Of a stretch of DNA of 64,000 bases, positions 46,536 through 53,912 are shown one piece after another. Origin of the DNA: an uncultured Clostridia bacterium (lineage in GTDB: Bacteria; Bacillota; Clostridia; UBA1381); NCBI GenBank assembly GCA_934462715.1, contig CAKSIJ010000013.1, positions 1 to 64,000 on the forward strand, written 5' to 3'. Numbering within the stretch: position 1 is the stretch's first letter; every line of letters starts with the position of its first letter. The notes below the pieces were generated by a model. It was not told the origin of the DNA. It saw only the letters and a list, made by a program, of their open reading frames with translations, and did not search any database. Made by a program: the position numbers and the translations under genes.

Positions 46536-46620
46536 TTTACAAAACCAAAAAAATGATGTATAATCAAATTAAAACAAAAGAAAACAAAGAAAAACCAAAA
46601 AGTGCGGTTTTAAAACCGCA
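46536..46620 (+). promoter_or_regulatory. BMC operon promoter, tandem 10-bp repeats and palindrome
   Basis: TTTACA (46536-46541) and TATAAT (46559-46564) have a 17-bp spacer. From the expected transcription start come three tandem A-rich decamers (AAAACAAAAG, AAAACAAAGA, AAAACCAAAA at 46571-46600), then the perfect 18-bp palindrome TGCGGTTTTAAAACCGCA (46603-46620), then GGAGGAG before the aldolase ATG. The decamers, spaced one helical turn apart, are a candidate operator for the DeoR protein at the far end of the operon. The rest of the 315-bp gap from 46327 holds the preceding terminator and AT-rich DNA. Confidence 0.6.
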
Positions 46621-46641
46621 AAAAAATCAGGAGGAGTACAA

Positions 46642-47484
46642 ATGTATAAATCAGATTATGAAATCAAAAAAGAGTTGTGCGAAATCGGAAGAAGAATTTA
46701 CAATGATGGTTTCGTAGCTGCAAACGACGGTAACTTTTCGGTTAAAATCGACGACGATACCTTCTTTGTAACACCTACAGGCGTAAGCAAGGGCTTCATG
46801 ACACCTGAAATGATATGTAAGGTTGACAAAAACCTTAACCTTAAAGAGCCGAACAAATGGAAGCCTTCTTCAGAGTTCAAAATGCACCTGAGAGTTTATC
46901 AGGAGAGATCGGACGTAAACGCTGTGGTACACGCTCATCCGCCTATCGCAACATCATTTGCAATTGCAGGACTTCCCTTGGATAAGCTTATCATGCCGGA
47001 GGCAGTAATATTCCTGGGCGGTGTTCCTCTTGCAGAGTACGGTACTCCGTCAACAATGGAAATTCCGGATTCGCTTATGCCTTACATACAGGACTATGAC
47101 GCAATTCTTCTTGCAAACCACGGTGCACTCAGCTTTGGCTGCGACTTGAACACTGCATTCTTCAGAATGGAATCAACAGAATTCTATGCAAAGCTTCTTA
47201 TGTATTCAAGACTTCTCGGCGGAGAAAAGGAAATTCCGTGCGGTGAGGTTAAAAAGCTTATAGATTTGAGAAAGAGCTTCAAGGTTCCCGGACATCACCC
47301 GATGGAAAAACTTTGCCCGAGCTGCTACAAGGAGGGCACTGAAAACATGACCCCGACAGAAGCAGCTGAAAAATTCGGCGAACAGGGCTGCACATCATGC
47401 GGCGGAACAGCTCATCAGAATGCAAATATCGAGGATATTGTAGCAGAGGTTACAAAGAGAGTTCTTGAAAAATACAACAAATAA
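46642..47484 (+). CDS. Class II aldolase (fuculose/rhamnulose-1-phosphate type) with C-terminal encapsulation helix
   Basis: A 280-residue protein. Residues ~1-215 are the class II aldolase/adducin domain: NDGNFSVKIDDDTFFVTPTG, the zinc histidines in VVHAHPPIATSFA and ANHGALSFG. Members split L-fuculose- or L-rhamnulose-1-phosphate to dihydroxyacetone phosphate and L-lactaldehyde. The unusual tail (~225-280) has two CxxC pairs (LCPSCYKEG, GCTSCGG), a linker, and an amphipathic helix NIEDIVAEVTKRVLEKYN that looks like an encapsulation peptide. First gene of the BMC operon. Which ketose phosphate it uses cannot be told; the downstream rhamnosidase favours rhamnulose-1-phosphate. Confidence 0.88.
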   Translation: MYKSDYEIKKELCEIGRRIYNDGFVAANDGNFSVKIDDDTFFVTPTGVSKGFMTPEMICKVDKNLNLKEPNKWKPSSEFKMHLRVYQERSDVNAVVHAHPPIATSFAIAGLPLDKLIMPEAVIFLGGVPLAEYGTPSTMEIPDSLMPYIQDYDAILLANHGALSFGCDLNTAFFRMESTEFYAKLLMYSRLLGGEKEIPCGEVKKLIDLRKSFKVPGHHPMEKLCPSCYKEGTENMTPTEAAEKFGEQGCTSCGGTAHQNANIEDIVAEVTKRVLEKYNK

Positions 47485-47503
47485 TTTTGAGGAATTGATA
47501 TAG

Positions 47504-48454
47504 ATGAGTAATTCCGGATTATATACGGGTAACGGTGACAGAGGCTATACCTCAACGCTGAAACATAATCACATTCCGAAATATGACGGTCTTATAGAGT
47601 TAATCGGAGAACTTGACGAATATTCATCGGCTTTGGGACTTGCAAGAGCACAAAGCTCTGACAATGAGCTTTGCGAGGATATAAAAAGGGTTCAGAAAAA
47701 GCTTATCTCAATAATGGGTGAGCTTGCCGGAGGAGAAATATCGGTTAAGGACGAATGTATAAAGGCTGTTGAGGAGCTTTGCGATAAATATATGCCGGAG
47801 GTTTTTTCGGGGTTTACACTTCCCGGGGAAAACATTGTTTCGGCACAGCTTGACCTTGCAAGAACTATCGTAAGGAGAGCGGAGAGAACTGCTTCAAGGC
47901 TGATAGCGACAAGAAAAATCAGAACCGAAACGTACATATATTTAAACAGGCTCAGCGATATGACATACGCTTTTGCCCGTTACGCTGAAATTGAAAAAAA
48001 AAGTACCGCTAAAGAAATCGGCGCAGTAAATTCAAAAATTACTGCTTTATCGCTTTCTTTGGCAAAGGAAATATCGCTTGCGGTAGAAAAAAGAGCAGAG
48101 GAAACAGGAAAAAGAGTTGTCATCGCAATTCTTGACGAGGGTGCAAACCTCATGCTTCTTCATTCAATGCCCGATTCATACATTGCAAGCAGACAAATAG
48201 CACAGGATAAGGCATACACTGCGGTCGCACTGAAAATGCCGACGCATGTTGCCCTTGAGGAATCGAGGGGCGGCGCACTGGACGGTCTTTGCGCTACCGA
48301 CTCAAACAAGCTTATGCTTTTGGGCGGCGGCGAACCGCTCATAATCAACGGCAGAGTTGCCGGCGGAATCGGAGTGTCGGGCGGCACAGCCGAGGAAGAT
48401 ACGGAATTTGCCAGATTCGGTGCAATGTATTTGGAAAGGAGGCTTAGCTTATGA
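47504..48454 (+). CDS. PduO-type cob(I)alamin adenosyltransferase fused to HbpS/GlcG domain
   Basis: A 316-residue fusion. Residues ~1-170 match PduO: GLYTGNGDRGYTST (the ATP loop, with YTGNGD for the usual TKTGD), LDLARTIVRRAERTA and YLNRLSDMTYAFARYAE. Residues ~185-316 are an HbpS/GlcG (DUF336) domain: AVEKRAEETGKRVVIAILDE and the glycine-rich GGIGVSGGTAEEDTEFAR, known to bind heme or corrinoid in relatives. E. coli/Salmonella-type PduO has the same two-domain plan. No B12-dependent enzyme is encoded nearby, so the role in this microcompartment is unclear. Its stop overlaps the next start (ATGA). Confidence 0.85.
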   Translation: MSNSGLYTGNGDRGYTSTLKHNHIPKYDGLIELIGELDEYSSALGLARAQSSDNELCEDIKRVQKKLISIMGELAGGEISVKDECIKAVEELCDKYMPEVFSGFTLPGENIVSAQLDLARTIVRRAERTASRLIATRKIRTETYIYLNRLSDMTYAFARYAEIEKKSTAKEIGAVNSKITALSLSLAKEISLAVEKRAEETGKRVVIAILDEGANLMLLHSMPDSYIASRQIAQDKAYTAVALKMPTHVALEESRGGALDGLCATDSNKLMLLGGGEPLIINGRVAGGIGVSGGTAEEDTEFARFGAMYLERRLSL

Positions 48455-49869
48455 TAGACGAAAAACAAATAAGTGAAATCGTAAGAAAGGTTATGTCCGA
48501 TATGGGCGCAGAACCTGCTCCGAAAAGAAAGCAGCTCGGCGTATTCGACACCATGGAGGAAGCAATAGCCGCTTGTAACAAGGCTTACGAGCTTTTCAGA
48601 TATTATAACAAAGAGCAAAGAGAAAACATAATAAAAGAAATAAGAAAACTTACACACGCCGAAGCCGAAATTATGGCAAAGCTTGCCGTTGAGGATACAA
48701 AAATGGGCAATGTGTATCACAAAACCCTAAAGCATCATCTTGTTGCAGACAAGACCCCCGGAACAGAGGATCTCGAAACAAGAGCTTTATCGGGCGACAG
48801 AGGTTTAACTCTTGTTGAAATGGCTCCCTACGGAATAATCGGAGCAATTACACCGAGTACAAACCCAAGCTGTACCGTAATATGCAACAGTATATCAATG
48901 CTTGCCGGCGGTAACGGAGTTTTATTCAACCCCCACCCCCACGCAAAGAGAATTTCGGCATATGCGGTTGATTTGGTAAACCGTGCGGTTCTCGCAGCGG
49001 GCGGTCCCGAAAACATAGTTGCAACGGTTGCAAATCCGACAATGGAAACATCTAATAAGATGGTTCACGACCCGTCGGTAAGAATGTTGGTTGCAACAGG
49101 CGGTCCGGGTGTTGTTAAAATGCTTTTGTCAAGCGGAAAGAAAGCTATCGGCGCAGGCGCCGGAAATCCTCCGGTCGTTGTTGACGATACCGCAGATATT
49201 CCAAAGGCTGCAAAGGATATAATCGATGGTTGTACATTTGATAACAACCTGCCGTGTATTGCGGAAAAGGAATGTTTCGTAATGAACAACGTTGCGGACG
49301 AGCTTATTTCCGGTATGCAGAAAAACGGTGCGCTTTTGATAAATGCCGAACAAGTTGCACAGCTTGAAAAGGTAGTTTTGGTTGAAGCTCCTCCCAAGAA
49401 TCCGGGTGATAAGCCCAAGCTTGTTATCAACAAGAACTGGGTCGGAAGAGATGCCAAAAAGATTCTTGCCGAAATCGGAATCAATGCCGGAGACGATATT
49501 CGCTGTATTATTTGTGAAACCGAATTTTCACATCCGTTTGTTCAGACAGAGCTTATGATGCCGATACTTGCAATCGTACGCTGCAACACCTTTGAAGAAG
49601 CTATGGAAATGGCTGTCAAGGCGGAACACGGAAACAGACATTCGGCTCACCTGCACTCAAAGAACGTTGACCACATGACTGCATACGCAAAGGCTATCTG
49701 TACAACAATTTTTGTAAAGAATGCACCCAGCTATGCCGGCATAGGCTTCAACAGCGAGGGTCATACAACCTTTACAATCGCAGGGCCTACAGGCGAGGGA
49801 ATAACCTCCGCAAGAAGCTTCACAAGACAGAGAAGATGCGTACTTGTAGATAATCTTTCAATTATATAA
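48451..49869 (+). CDS. BMC-associated CoA-acylating aldehyde dehydrogenase (PduP-like)
   Basis: A 472-residue dehydrogenase of the PduP/EutE family. It would oxidise lactaldehyde (or propionaldehyde) to the acyl-CoA inside the shell, with NAD+. The catalytic Cys is in FDNNLPCIAEKEC. GAITPSTNPSCTVICNSISM and HAKRISAYAVDLVN are typical cofactor regions. The first ~18 residues, MIDEKQISEIVRKVMSDMG, are an amphipathic helix followed by a Pro/Ala-Lys linker, the layout of an N-terminal encapsulation peptide. The start overlaps the PduO stop by 4 bp, and the alcohol dehydrogenase follows after 38 bp. Confidence 0.93.
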   Translation: MIDEKQISEIVRKVMSDMGAEPAPKRKQLGVFDTMEEAIAACNKAYELFRYYNKEQRENIIKEIRKLTHAEAEIMAKLAVEDTKMGNVYHKTLKHHLVADKTPGTEDLETRALSGDRGLTLVEMAPYGIIGAITPSTNPSCTVICNSISMLAGGNGVLFNPHPHAKRISAYAVDLVNRAVLAAGGPENIVATVANPTMETSNKMVHDPSVRMLVATGGPGVVKMLLSSGKKAIGAGAGNPPVVVDDTADIPKAAKDIIDGCTFDNNLPCIAEKECFVMNNVADELISGMQKNGALLINAEQVAQLEKVVLVEAPPKNPGDKPKLVINKNWVGRDAKKILAEIGINAGDDIRCIICETEFSHPFVQTELMMPILAIVRCNTFEEAMEMAVKAEHGNRHSAHLHSKNVDHMTAYAKAICTTIFVKNAPSYAGIGFNSEGHTTFTIAGPTGEGITSARSFTRQRRCVLVDNLSII

Positions 49870-49907
49870 AATGTTGCCGTATAAACGGCGGAACGGAGGT
49901 TAAAGAA

Positions 49908-51116
49908 ATGAATATAAACGAACATGAGATCAGCCAATTGGTTGAAGCCGTACTCAAAGAAATGAACGGAGCGGCTCCCGCACCTGCCGCAAAGGCACAG
50001 GGCGGAGTACCCAAAACGGCTCACGTTGCAATGCTCACAAAACTCGGACACTTTGATGTTAAAGAATTTCCTATCCCCGAGGTCGGAGATGACGATATTC
50101 TCGTTAAGGTAGAGGGCTGCGGAGTATGCGGAACGGACGCTCACGAGTTTAAGAAAGATCCGTTTTCACTTATTCCGGTTGTACTCGGACACGAGGGTAC
50201 CGGCGAAATAGTAAAAATGGGTAAAAACGTTAAAAAGGACAGCGCCGGAAAGCCTTTAAAGGTCGGCGACAAGGTTGTTACCTGTATGATATTTAAGGAC
50301 AACCCCGACATAACAATGTTTGACCTTAACAAGCAGAATGTAGGCGGCGCAGACGTTTACGGGCTTCTTCCCGAAGATGACGTACACCTTAACGGCTGGT
50401 TCAGCGATTACATATTTATCAGAGGCGGTTCTACGGTCTTTAACGTAAGCGATCTGGATCTGGATTCAAGAATCCTCATTGAGCCTTGCGCAGTATTGGT
50501 ACACGCTGTTGAAAGAGCAAAGACAACAAACATTCTGAGATTCAACTCAAGAGTTGTTGTTCAGGGCTGCGGACCTATCGGTCTTATATGCATAGCCGTT
50601 CTTCGTACTATGGGTATCGAAAATATAGTTGCGGTAGACGGCAACGAGCAAAGACTGGAATTTGCAAAGAAAATGGGCGCAGACAAAACCATTAACTTTA
50701 TGAACCATAAGGGTATCGAAGCACTTGCGGAAGCTGTCAAGGATTCATTCGGCGGATATTATGCCGACTTTGCATTCCAGTGTACAGGCTCACCGGTTGC
50801 TCACAGCAATATCTATAAGTTCATAAGAAACGGCGGCGGACTTTGCGAGCTGGGCTTCTTCATCAATGGCGGTGACGCAACAATCAATCCGCACTTTGAT
50901 TTATGCTCAAAGGAAATCACACTTGTAGGCTCATGGGTATACACGCTCAGAGATTATGCGACAACTTTCGATTTCTTAAAGAGAGCAATTGCAATAGGCT
51001 TGCCTATAAAAGAGCTTATAACACACAAATTCGGTCTTGACGAAATGAATGAAGCTCTTGAAACAAATCTTTCGCAAAAAGGTTTGAAAATTGCTTATGT
51101 CAACAAAAATTTCTAA
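49908..51116 (+). CDS. BMC-associated zinc-dependent alcohol dehydrogenase with encapsulation peptide
   Basis: A 402-residue medium-chain dehydrogenase. The catalytic zinc site uses GCGVCGTDAHEF and LGHEGTGEIV, and the NAD fold has VQGCGPIGLICIAVLRTMG. The four-Cys structural zinc lobe is not seen. The N-terminal helix INEHEISQLVEAVLKEMNG plus an Ala/Pro linker is nearly the same as that of the aldehyde dehydrogenase, so it is very likely an encapsulation peptide. Its likely job is to reduce lactaldehyde to 1,2-propanediol while regenerating NAD+ inside the compartment. The RBS is of the recurring palindrome-GGAGG type. Confidence 0.92.
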   Translation: MNINEHEISQLVEAVLKEMNGAAPAPAAKAQGGVPKTAHVAMLTKLGHFDVKEFPIPEVGDDDILVKVEGCGVCGTDAHEFKKDPFSLIPVVLGHEGTGEIVKMGKNVKKDSAGKPLKVGDKVVTCMIFKDNPDITMFDLNKQNVGGADVYGLLPEDDVHLNGWFSDYIFIRGGSTVFNVSDLDLDSRILIEPCAVLVHAVERAKTTNILRFNSRVVVQGCGPIGLICIAVLRTMGIENIVAVDGNEQRLEFAKKMGADKTINFMNHKGIEALAEAVKDSFGGYYADFAFQCTGSPVAHSNIYKFIRNGGGLCELGFFINGGDATINPHFDLCSKEITLVGSWVYTLRDYATTFDFLKRAIAIGLPIKELITHKFGLDEMNEALETNLSQKGLKIAYVNKNF

Positions 51117-51140
51117 TAAAAGGAAAGGATGTTTTTGCTG

Positions 51141-51479
51141 ATGGACGCAATAGGAATAGTTGAAATGTTTGGCTTTGTCTGCGCAATCAAAGCGGCTGAT
51201 GCAGCCGCAAAGGCAGCAGATGTCAAAATAATCGCTATAGATTCAAATAAGCCTAAAAACGCAGAAACCGTAGCGGTTCCGCTGATTATGTGCATAAAAA
51301 TGCAAGGCAGCGTAGCGGCGGTTGAAGCGGGAGTTGCGGCTGCCGCAGCGGCGGCGGAATCCTGCACGGGGCTTATTCAAAAGCATATAATTGCCCGTCC
51401 CACAGATGATTCTCAAAAAATGGCTTTGAGATCAAGCGTCGGAAGAGACAGGGTCGGACATATCAAAAATAATGCATAA
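51141..51479 (+). CDS. BMC-H shell protein, divergent with C-terminal extension
   Basis: About 112 residues with one BMC domain (MDAIGIVEMFGFVCAIKAAD to IQKHIIARP). The pore-loop region (IDSNKPKNAET) and the strand LIMCIKMQGSVAAVEAGV differ clearly from the PduA-like paralogues that follow, and the tail SSVGRDRVGHIKNN extends the domain by ~25 basic residues. It would form hexameric shell tiles with a different pore. The start is ambiguous: ATG 51141 is the family-like start, but SD spacing (12 nt) would also allow TTG 51135 or ATG 51129. Confidence 0.85.
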   Translation: MDAIGIVEMFGFVCAIKAADAAAKAADVKIIAIDSNKPKNAETVAVPLIMCIKMQGSVAAVEAGVAAAAAAAESCTGLIQKHIIARPTDDSQKMALRSSVGRDRVGHIKNNA

Positions 51480-51509
51480 ACGGTTATTATAAGAAAGGCG
51501 GTATACATA

Positions 51510-51779
51510 ATGGAAGCATTAGGTATGATTGAAACAAGAGGCTTGACAGCTTCGATAGAAGCAGCCGACGCTATGACAAAGGCTGCAAACGTTGTACTGG
51601 TCGGAACAGAGAAAATCGGTTCGGGACTCGTAAGCGTAATTGTAAGAGGGGATGTAGGCGCTGTTAAGGCTGCTGTTGAGGCAGGTGCGGACGCAGCATC
51701 AAAACTGGGCGAATTGGTTGCACAGCACGTTATTCCCCGTCCTCATCCAGATGTTGAAAAGATTCTTCCCACTATCTGA
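51510..51779 (+). CDS. BMC-H shell protein (PduA/EutM-like)
   Basis: An 89-residue single BMC domain with the usual markers: EALGMIETRGLTASIEAADA at the start, the pore-lining KIGSGLVSVIVRGDVGAVKA and the ending HVIPRPHPDVEKIL. It assembles as a hexamer forming the flat facets of the shell, with a small central pore for metabolites. It is very similar to the BMC-H at 52355, with which it probably forms mixed facets. Confidence 0.95.
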   Translation: MEALGMIETRGLTASIEAADAMTKAANVVLVGTEKIGSGLVSVIVRGDVGAVKAAVEAGADAASKLGELVAQHVIPRPHPDVEKILPTI

Positions 51780-51826
51780 TTAAATCAACACTGTCCGAAT
51801 AATTAAGGAAAGGTTGGTACGGATAA

Positions 51827-52300
51827 ATGGAATTTTCGTTAGGGTTGATTGAGGTTCAAGCATTGGGTCACGCAATTTTCGTGCTTGACGCAATGACAAA
51901 GGCGGCAGATGTTGAATTTGTCGCAACCGAGCGCAGATTGGGCGGCAGACTGGTTACTTTGGTTGTAAAAGGCTCTGTATCCGCTGTTACCGCCGCAATC
52001 GAAGCAGGAAAGGAAACCGCAAATCAGTTCGGATGTTTAAAGGCGGCTGAGGTTATAGCAAGACCCCACCCCGAAATATTTAAGTTCCTGCACCTCGATG
52101 AAAACGGCAACATAATCCCGGTATCGGAAACAGCCGCAACTCATGTAGGCGCTGTGACAGAGGAAAAGCCGGTCGCACAAAAGACCGAAAAGCCGAAGTC
52201 TGCCGGCACAGGTGCTAAAAGAACAACAAAAACACAAGCTTCTAAAGCTGCAAAAGCGGCTTCAGATAAAAAGTCTTCCAAAAAGGAAGCAAAGAAATAA
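51827..52300 (+). CDS. BMC-H shell protein with Lys/Ala-rich C-terminal tail
   Basis: A 157-residue protein. Residues ~4-90 are a BMC domain (LGLIEVQALGHAIFVLDAM, RLGGRLVTLVVKGSVSAVTA, VIARPHPEIFKFL). The last ~65 residues are low-complexity and strongly basic, ending ASKAAKAASDKKSSKKEAKK, with many Lys, Ala, Thr and no Asp or Glu near the end except the final Lys-Glu. Such an appendage may bind cargo or nucleic acid, or act as a linker. In EutK the C-terminal addition is a folded helix-turn-helix, which I do not see here. It would make a special hexamer in the shell. Confidence 0.9.
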   Translation: MEFSLGLIEVQALGHAIFVLDAMTKAADVEFVATERRLGGRLVTLVVKGSVSAVTAAIEAGKETANQFGCLKAAEVIARPHPEIFKFLHLDENGNIIPVSETAATHVGAVTEEKPVAQKTEKPKSAGTGAKRTTKTQASKAAKAASDKKSSKKEAKK

Positions 52301-52354
52301 TTAAGTTAACAAGCGTTCAAAATGAACGCAAATAAAAAACAGGAGGAAATTAAA

Positions 52355-52633
52355 ATGGCTGTAGAAGCATTAGGAATGGTTGAAACAAGAGGTTTGGTAG
52401 CTGCAATAGAGGCTGCTGATGCAATGGTAAAGGCTGCAAACGTTACATTAATCGGAACAGAGAGAATCGGTTCAGGTCTTGTAACAGTTATGGTAAGAGG
52501 CGACGTAGGCGCTGTTAAGGCTGCTACCGAAGCAGGCGCAGACGCCGGCTCAAAGCTCGGCGAATTGGTATCTGTGCACGTAATACCGAGACCGCACGGC
52601 GATGTAGAAAAGATTTTGCCGGCTTTGAAATAA
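52355..52633 (+). CDS. BMC-H shell protein (PduA/EutM-like)
   Basis: A 92-residue canonical BMC-H: VEALGMVETRGLVAAIEAAD, RIGSGLVTVMVRGDVGAVKA and IPRPHGDVEKILPALK. The start codon is fixed by GGAGG 9 nt upstream; the in-frame ATG at 52322 lies before this ribosome site. It is a close paralogue of the protein at 51510-51779 (they differ mainly in the first strand and the last helix), suggesting a tandem duplication interrupted by the tailed BMC-H. Confidence 0.95.
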   Translation: MAVEALGMVETRGLVAAIEAADAMVKAANVTLIGTERIGSGLVTVMVRGDVGAVKAATEAGADAGSKLGELVSVHVIPRPHGDVEKILPALK

Positions 52634-52813
52634 TTAAGGTCACGCTTGATTTTAACGGAAAAATCATGTCCGAGGGCTGCCGTTTCCCGGCAGTCCGCGG
52701 ATTGTATCCGTTATATTCGATTTGATTAAAAGTCCGTTCCTGCGGCAGACCTGAATGATGTAAAATATTGCATATGATTTATATTGCTGCATGGCGGCGG
52801 AATGGAGATTATT

Positions 52814-53458
52814 ATGGTAGACGAAAAATTATTGGATCTTGTAACAAAAAGCGTACTCGATGTGCTGAAAGCACAGGATAATTATGACGGCATAAAGGTC
52901 GGAGTATCGGCAAGGCACGTTCACCTTTCGCAAAAGGATCTTGAAACACTTTTCGGAAAGGGTCACGAGCTTACACCGAAAAAAATGCTCATGGGCAATC
53001 AGTTTGCCGCCGAAGAATGTGTTACGCTTGTAAGTCCCTCACTGAGAACGATTGAGGGTGTAAGGGTTTTGGGCCCGGTAAGAAAGGATTCTCAGATTGA
53101 AATATCGAGAACCGATACTTTTAAGCTCAAGGTCAGTCCTCCGGTTCGTCCGTCGGGCGACATAAAGGGCAGCGCTCCCATGGCATTGGTAGGTCCTAAG
53201 GGCAGCGTATTTTTGAATGAAGGCTGTATTATCGCAAACAGACACATACATATGACTCCCGCCGACGCTGAAAAGTACGGCGTTAAGGATAATGATGTTG
53301 TCGATGTTGAAATTCAGAACTCAAAGCCTACACGTTATTACAACGTTCAGGTAAGAGTGAGAGAGGATTTTGATACCGAAATGCACATCGATACAGATGA
53401 CGCAAACGCAGCCGCTATCAGACAGGGCGACCATGTTGAGATTATAACAAAGCATTAA
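52814..53458 (+). CDS. pduL: BMC phosphotransacylase PduL
   Basis: A 214-residue PduL-type phosphate acyltransferase, converting the acyl-CoA made by the aldehyde dehydrogenase to acyl-phosphate and recycling CoA inside the shell. The conserved zinc-ligand motif VGVSARHVHLSQKDL and the second-domain NRHIHMTPADAEKYGVKD are intact. The first ~20 residues, MVDEKLLDLVTKSVLDVLKA, form an encapsulation-type helix. The start has GGAG 6 nt upstream, again in the palindrome-SD context. The 180-bp gap before it contains a hairpin (GGGCTGCCG at 52674-52682 with 52688-52696) without a T run, possibly an mRNA processing or stability element. Confidence 0.93.
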   Translation: MVDEKLLDLVTKSVLDVLKAQDNYDGIKVGVSARHVHLSQKDLETLFGKGHELTPKKMLMGNQFAAEECVTLVSPSLRTIEGVRVLGPVRKDSQIEISRTDTFKLKVSPPVRPSGDIKGSAPMALVGPKGSVFLNEGCIIANRHIHMTPADAEKYGVKDNDVVDVEIQNSKPTRYYNVQVRVREDFDTEMHIDTDDANAAAIRQGDHVEIITKH

Positions 53459-53488
53459 GTCCCAATGTGTATTTTATGAAGGGAGCTA

Positions 53489-53767
53489 ATGAAAATCATG
53501 ATTTTGGCACAGGTTACCGGAAGCATTGTTTCCACAAGTAAAAACGAAAAACTTATCGGCTGCAAATTTATGACGGTGCAGACGATTGAAAATAATAAAT
53601 TAACCGACAACTTTATGGTAGCTGTTGACAGCATCGGAGCCGGTATCGGCGAAAAAGTGCTTATAGCTACAGGAAGTGCGGCAAGACTTGCATTTTCCGA
53701 TAAAGAAGCGCCGATTGACGCTGCAATTGTCGGTATAGTAGATGAAAAGCAAGGCAATCTAAAATAA
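53489..53767 (+). CDS. BMC-P vertex protein (EutN/CcmL family)
   Basis: A protein of ~90 residues of the EutN/CcmL family: ILAQVTGSIVSTSKNEKLIG at the start, VAVDSIGAGIGEKVLIATGS in the middle and AAIVGIVDE at the end. It forms pentamers that cap the vertices of the polyhedral shell. It is the only vertex protein in the operon. SD spacing is poor for both ATG 53489 (3 nt) and ATG 53498 (12 nt), the latter giving the family-typical MILAQV start. Confidence 0.93.
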   Translation: MKIMILAQVTGSIVSTSKNEKLIGCKFMTVQTIENNKLTDNFMVAVDSIGAGIGEKVLIATGSAARLAFSDKEAPIDAAIVGIVDEKQGNLK

Positions 53768-53773
53768 CGCTGC

Positions 53774-53834
53774 GAAAATGCGCAATGCGCTGCGCCACAA
53801 ATTCAAACGCAGATAACAGCCAATGCGCATTTTC
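53774..53834. repeat. Inverted repeat between the BMC-P and PduS genes
   Basis: GAAAATGCGCA (53774-53784) and its complement (53824-53834) could form a long stem-loop in the operon mRNA. There is no T run, so a processing or stabilising element is more likely than a terminator. The gap of 145 bp holds no gene. Confidence 0.5.
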
Positions 53835-53912
53835 ATCGGTTATTATATTTGTTTTGGCATAGCCGTATGATATTTTAAATGCCGTTGGTTATGCTGAGGA
53901 GGGAAAAACTGA

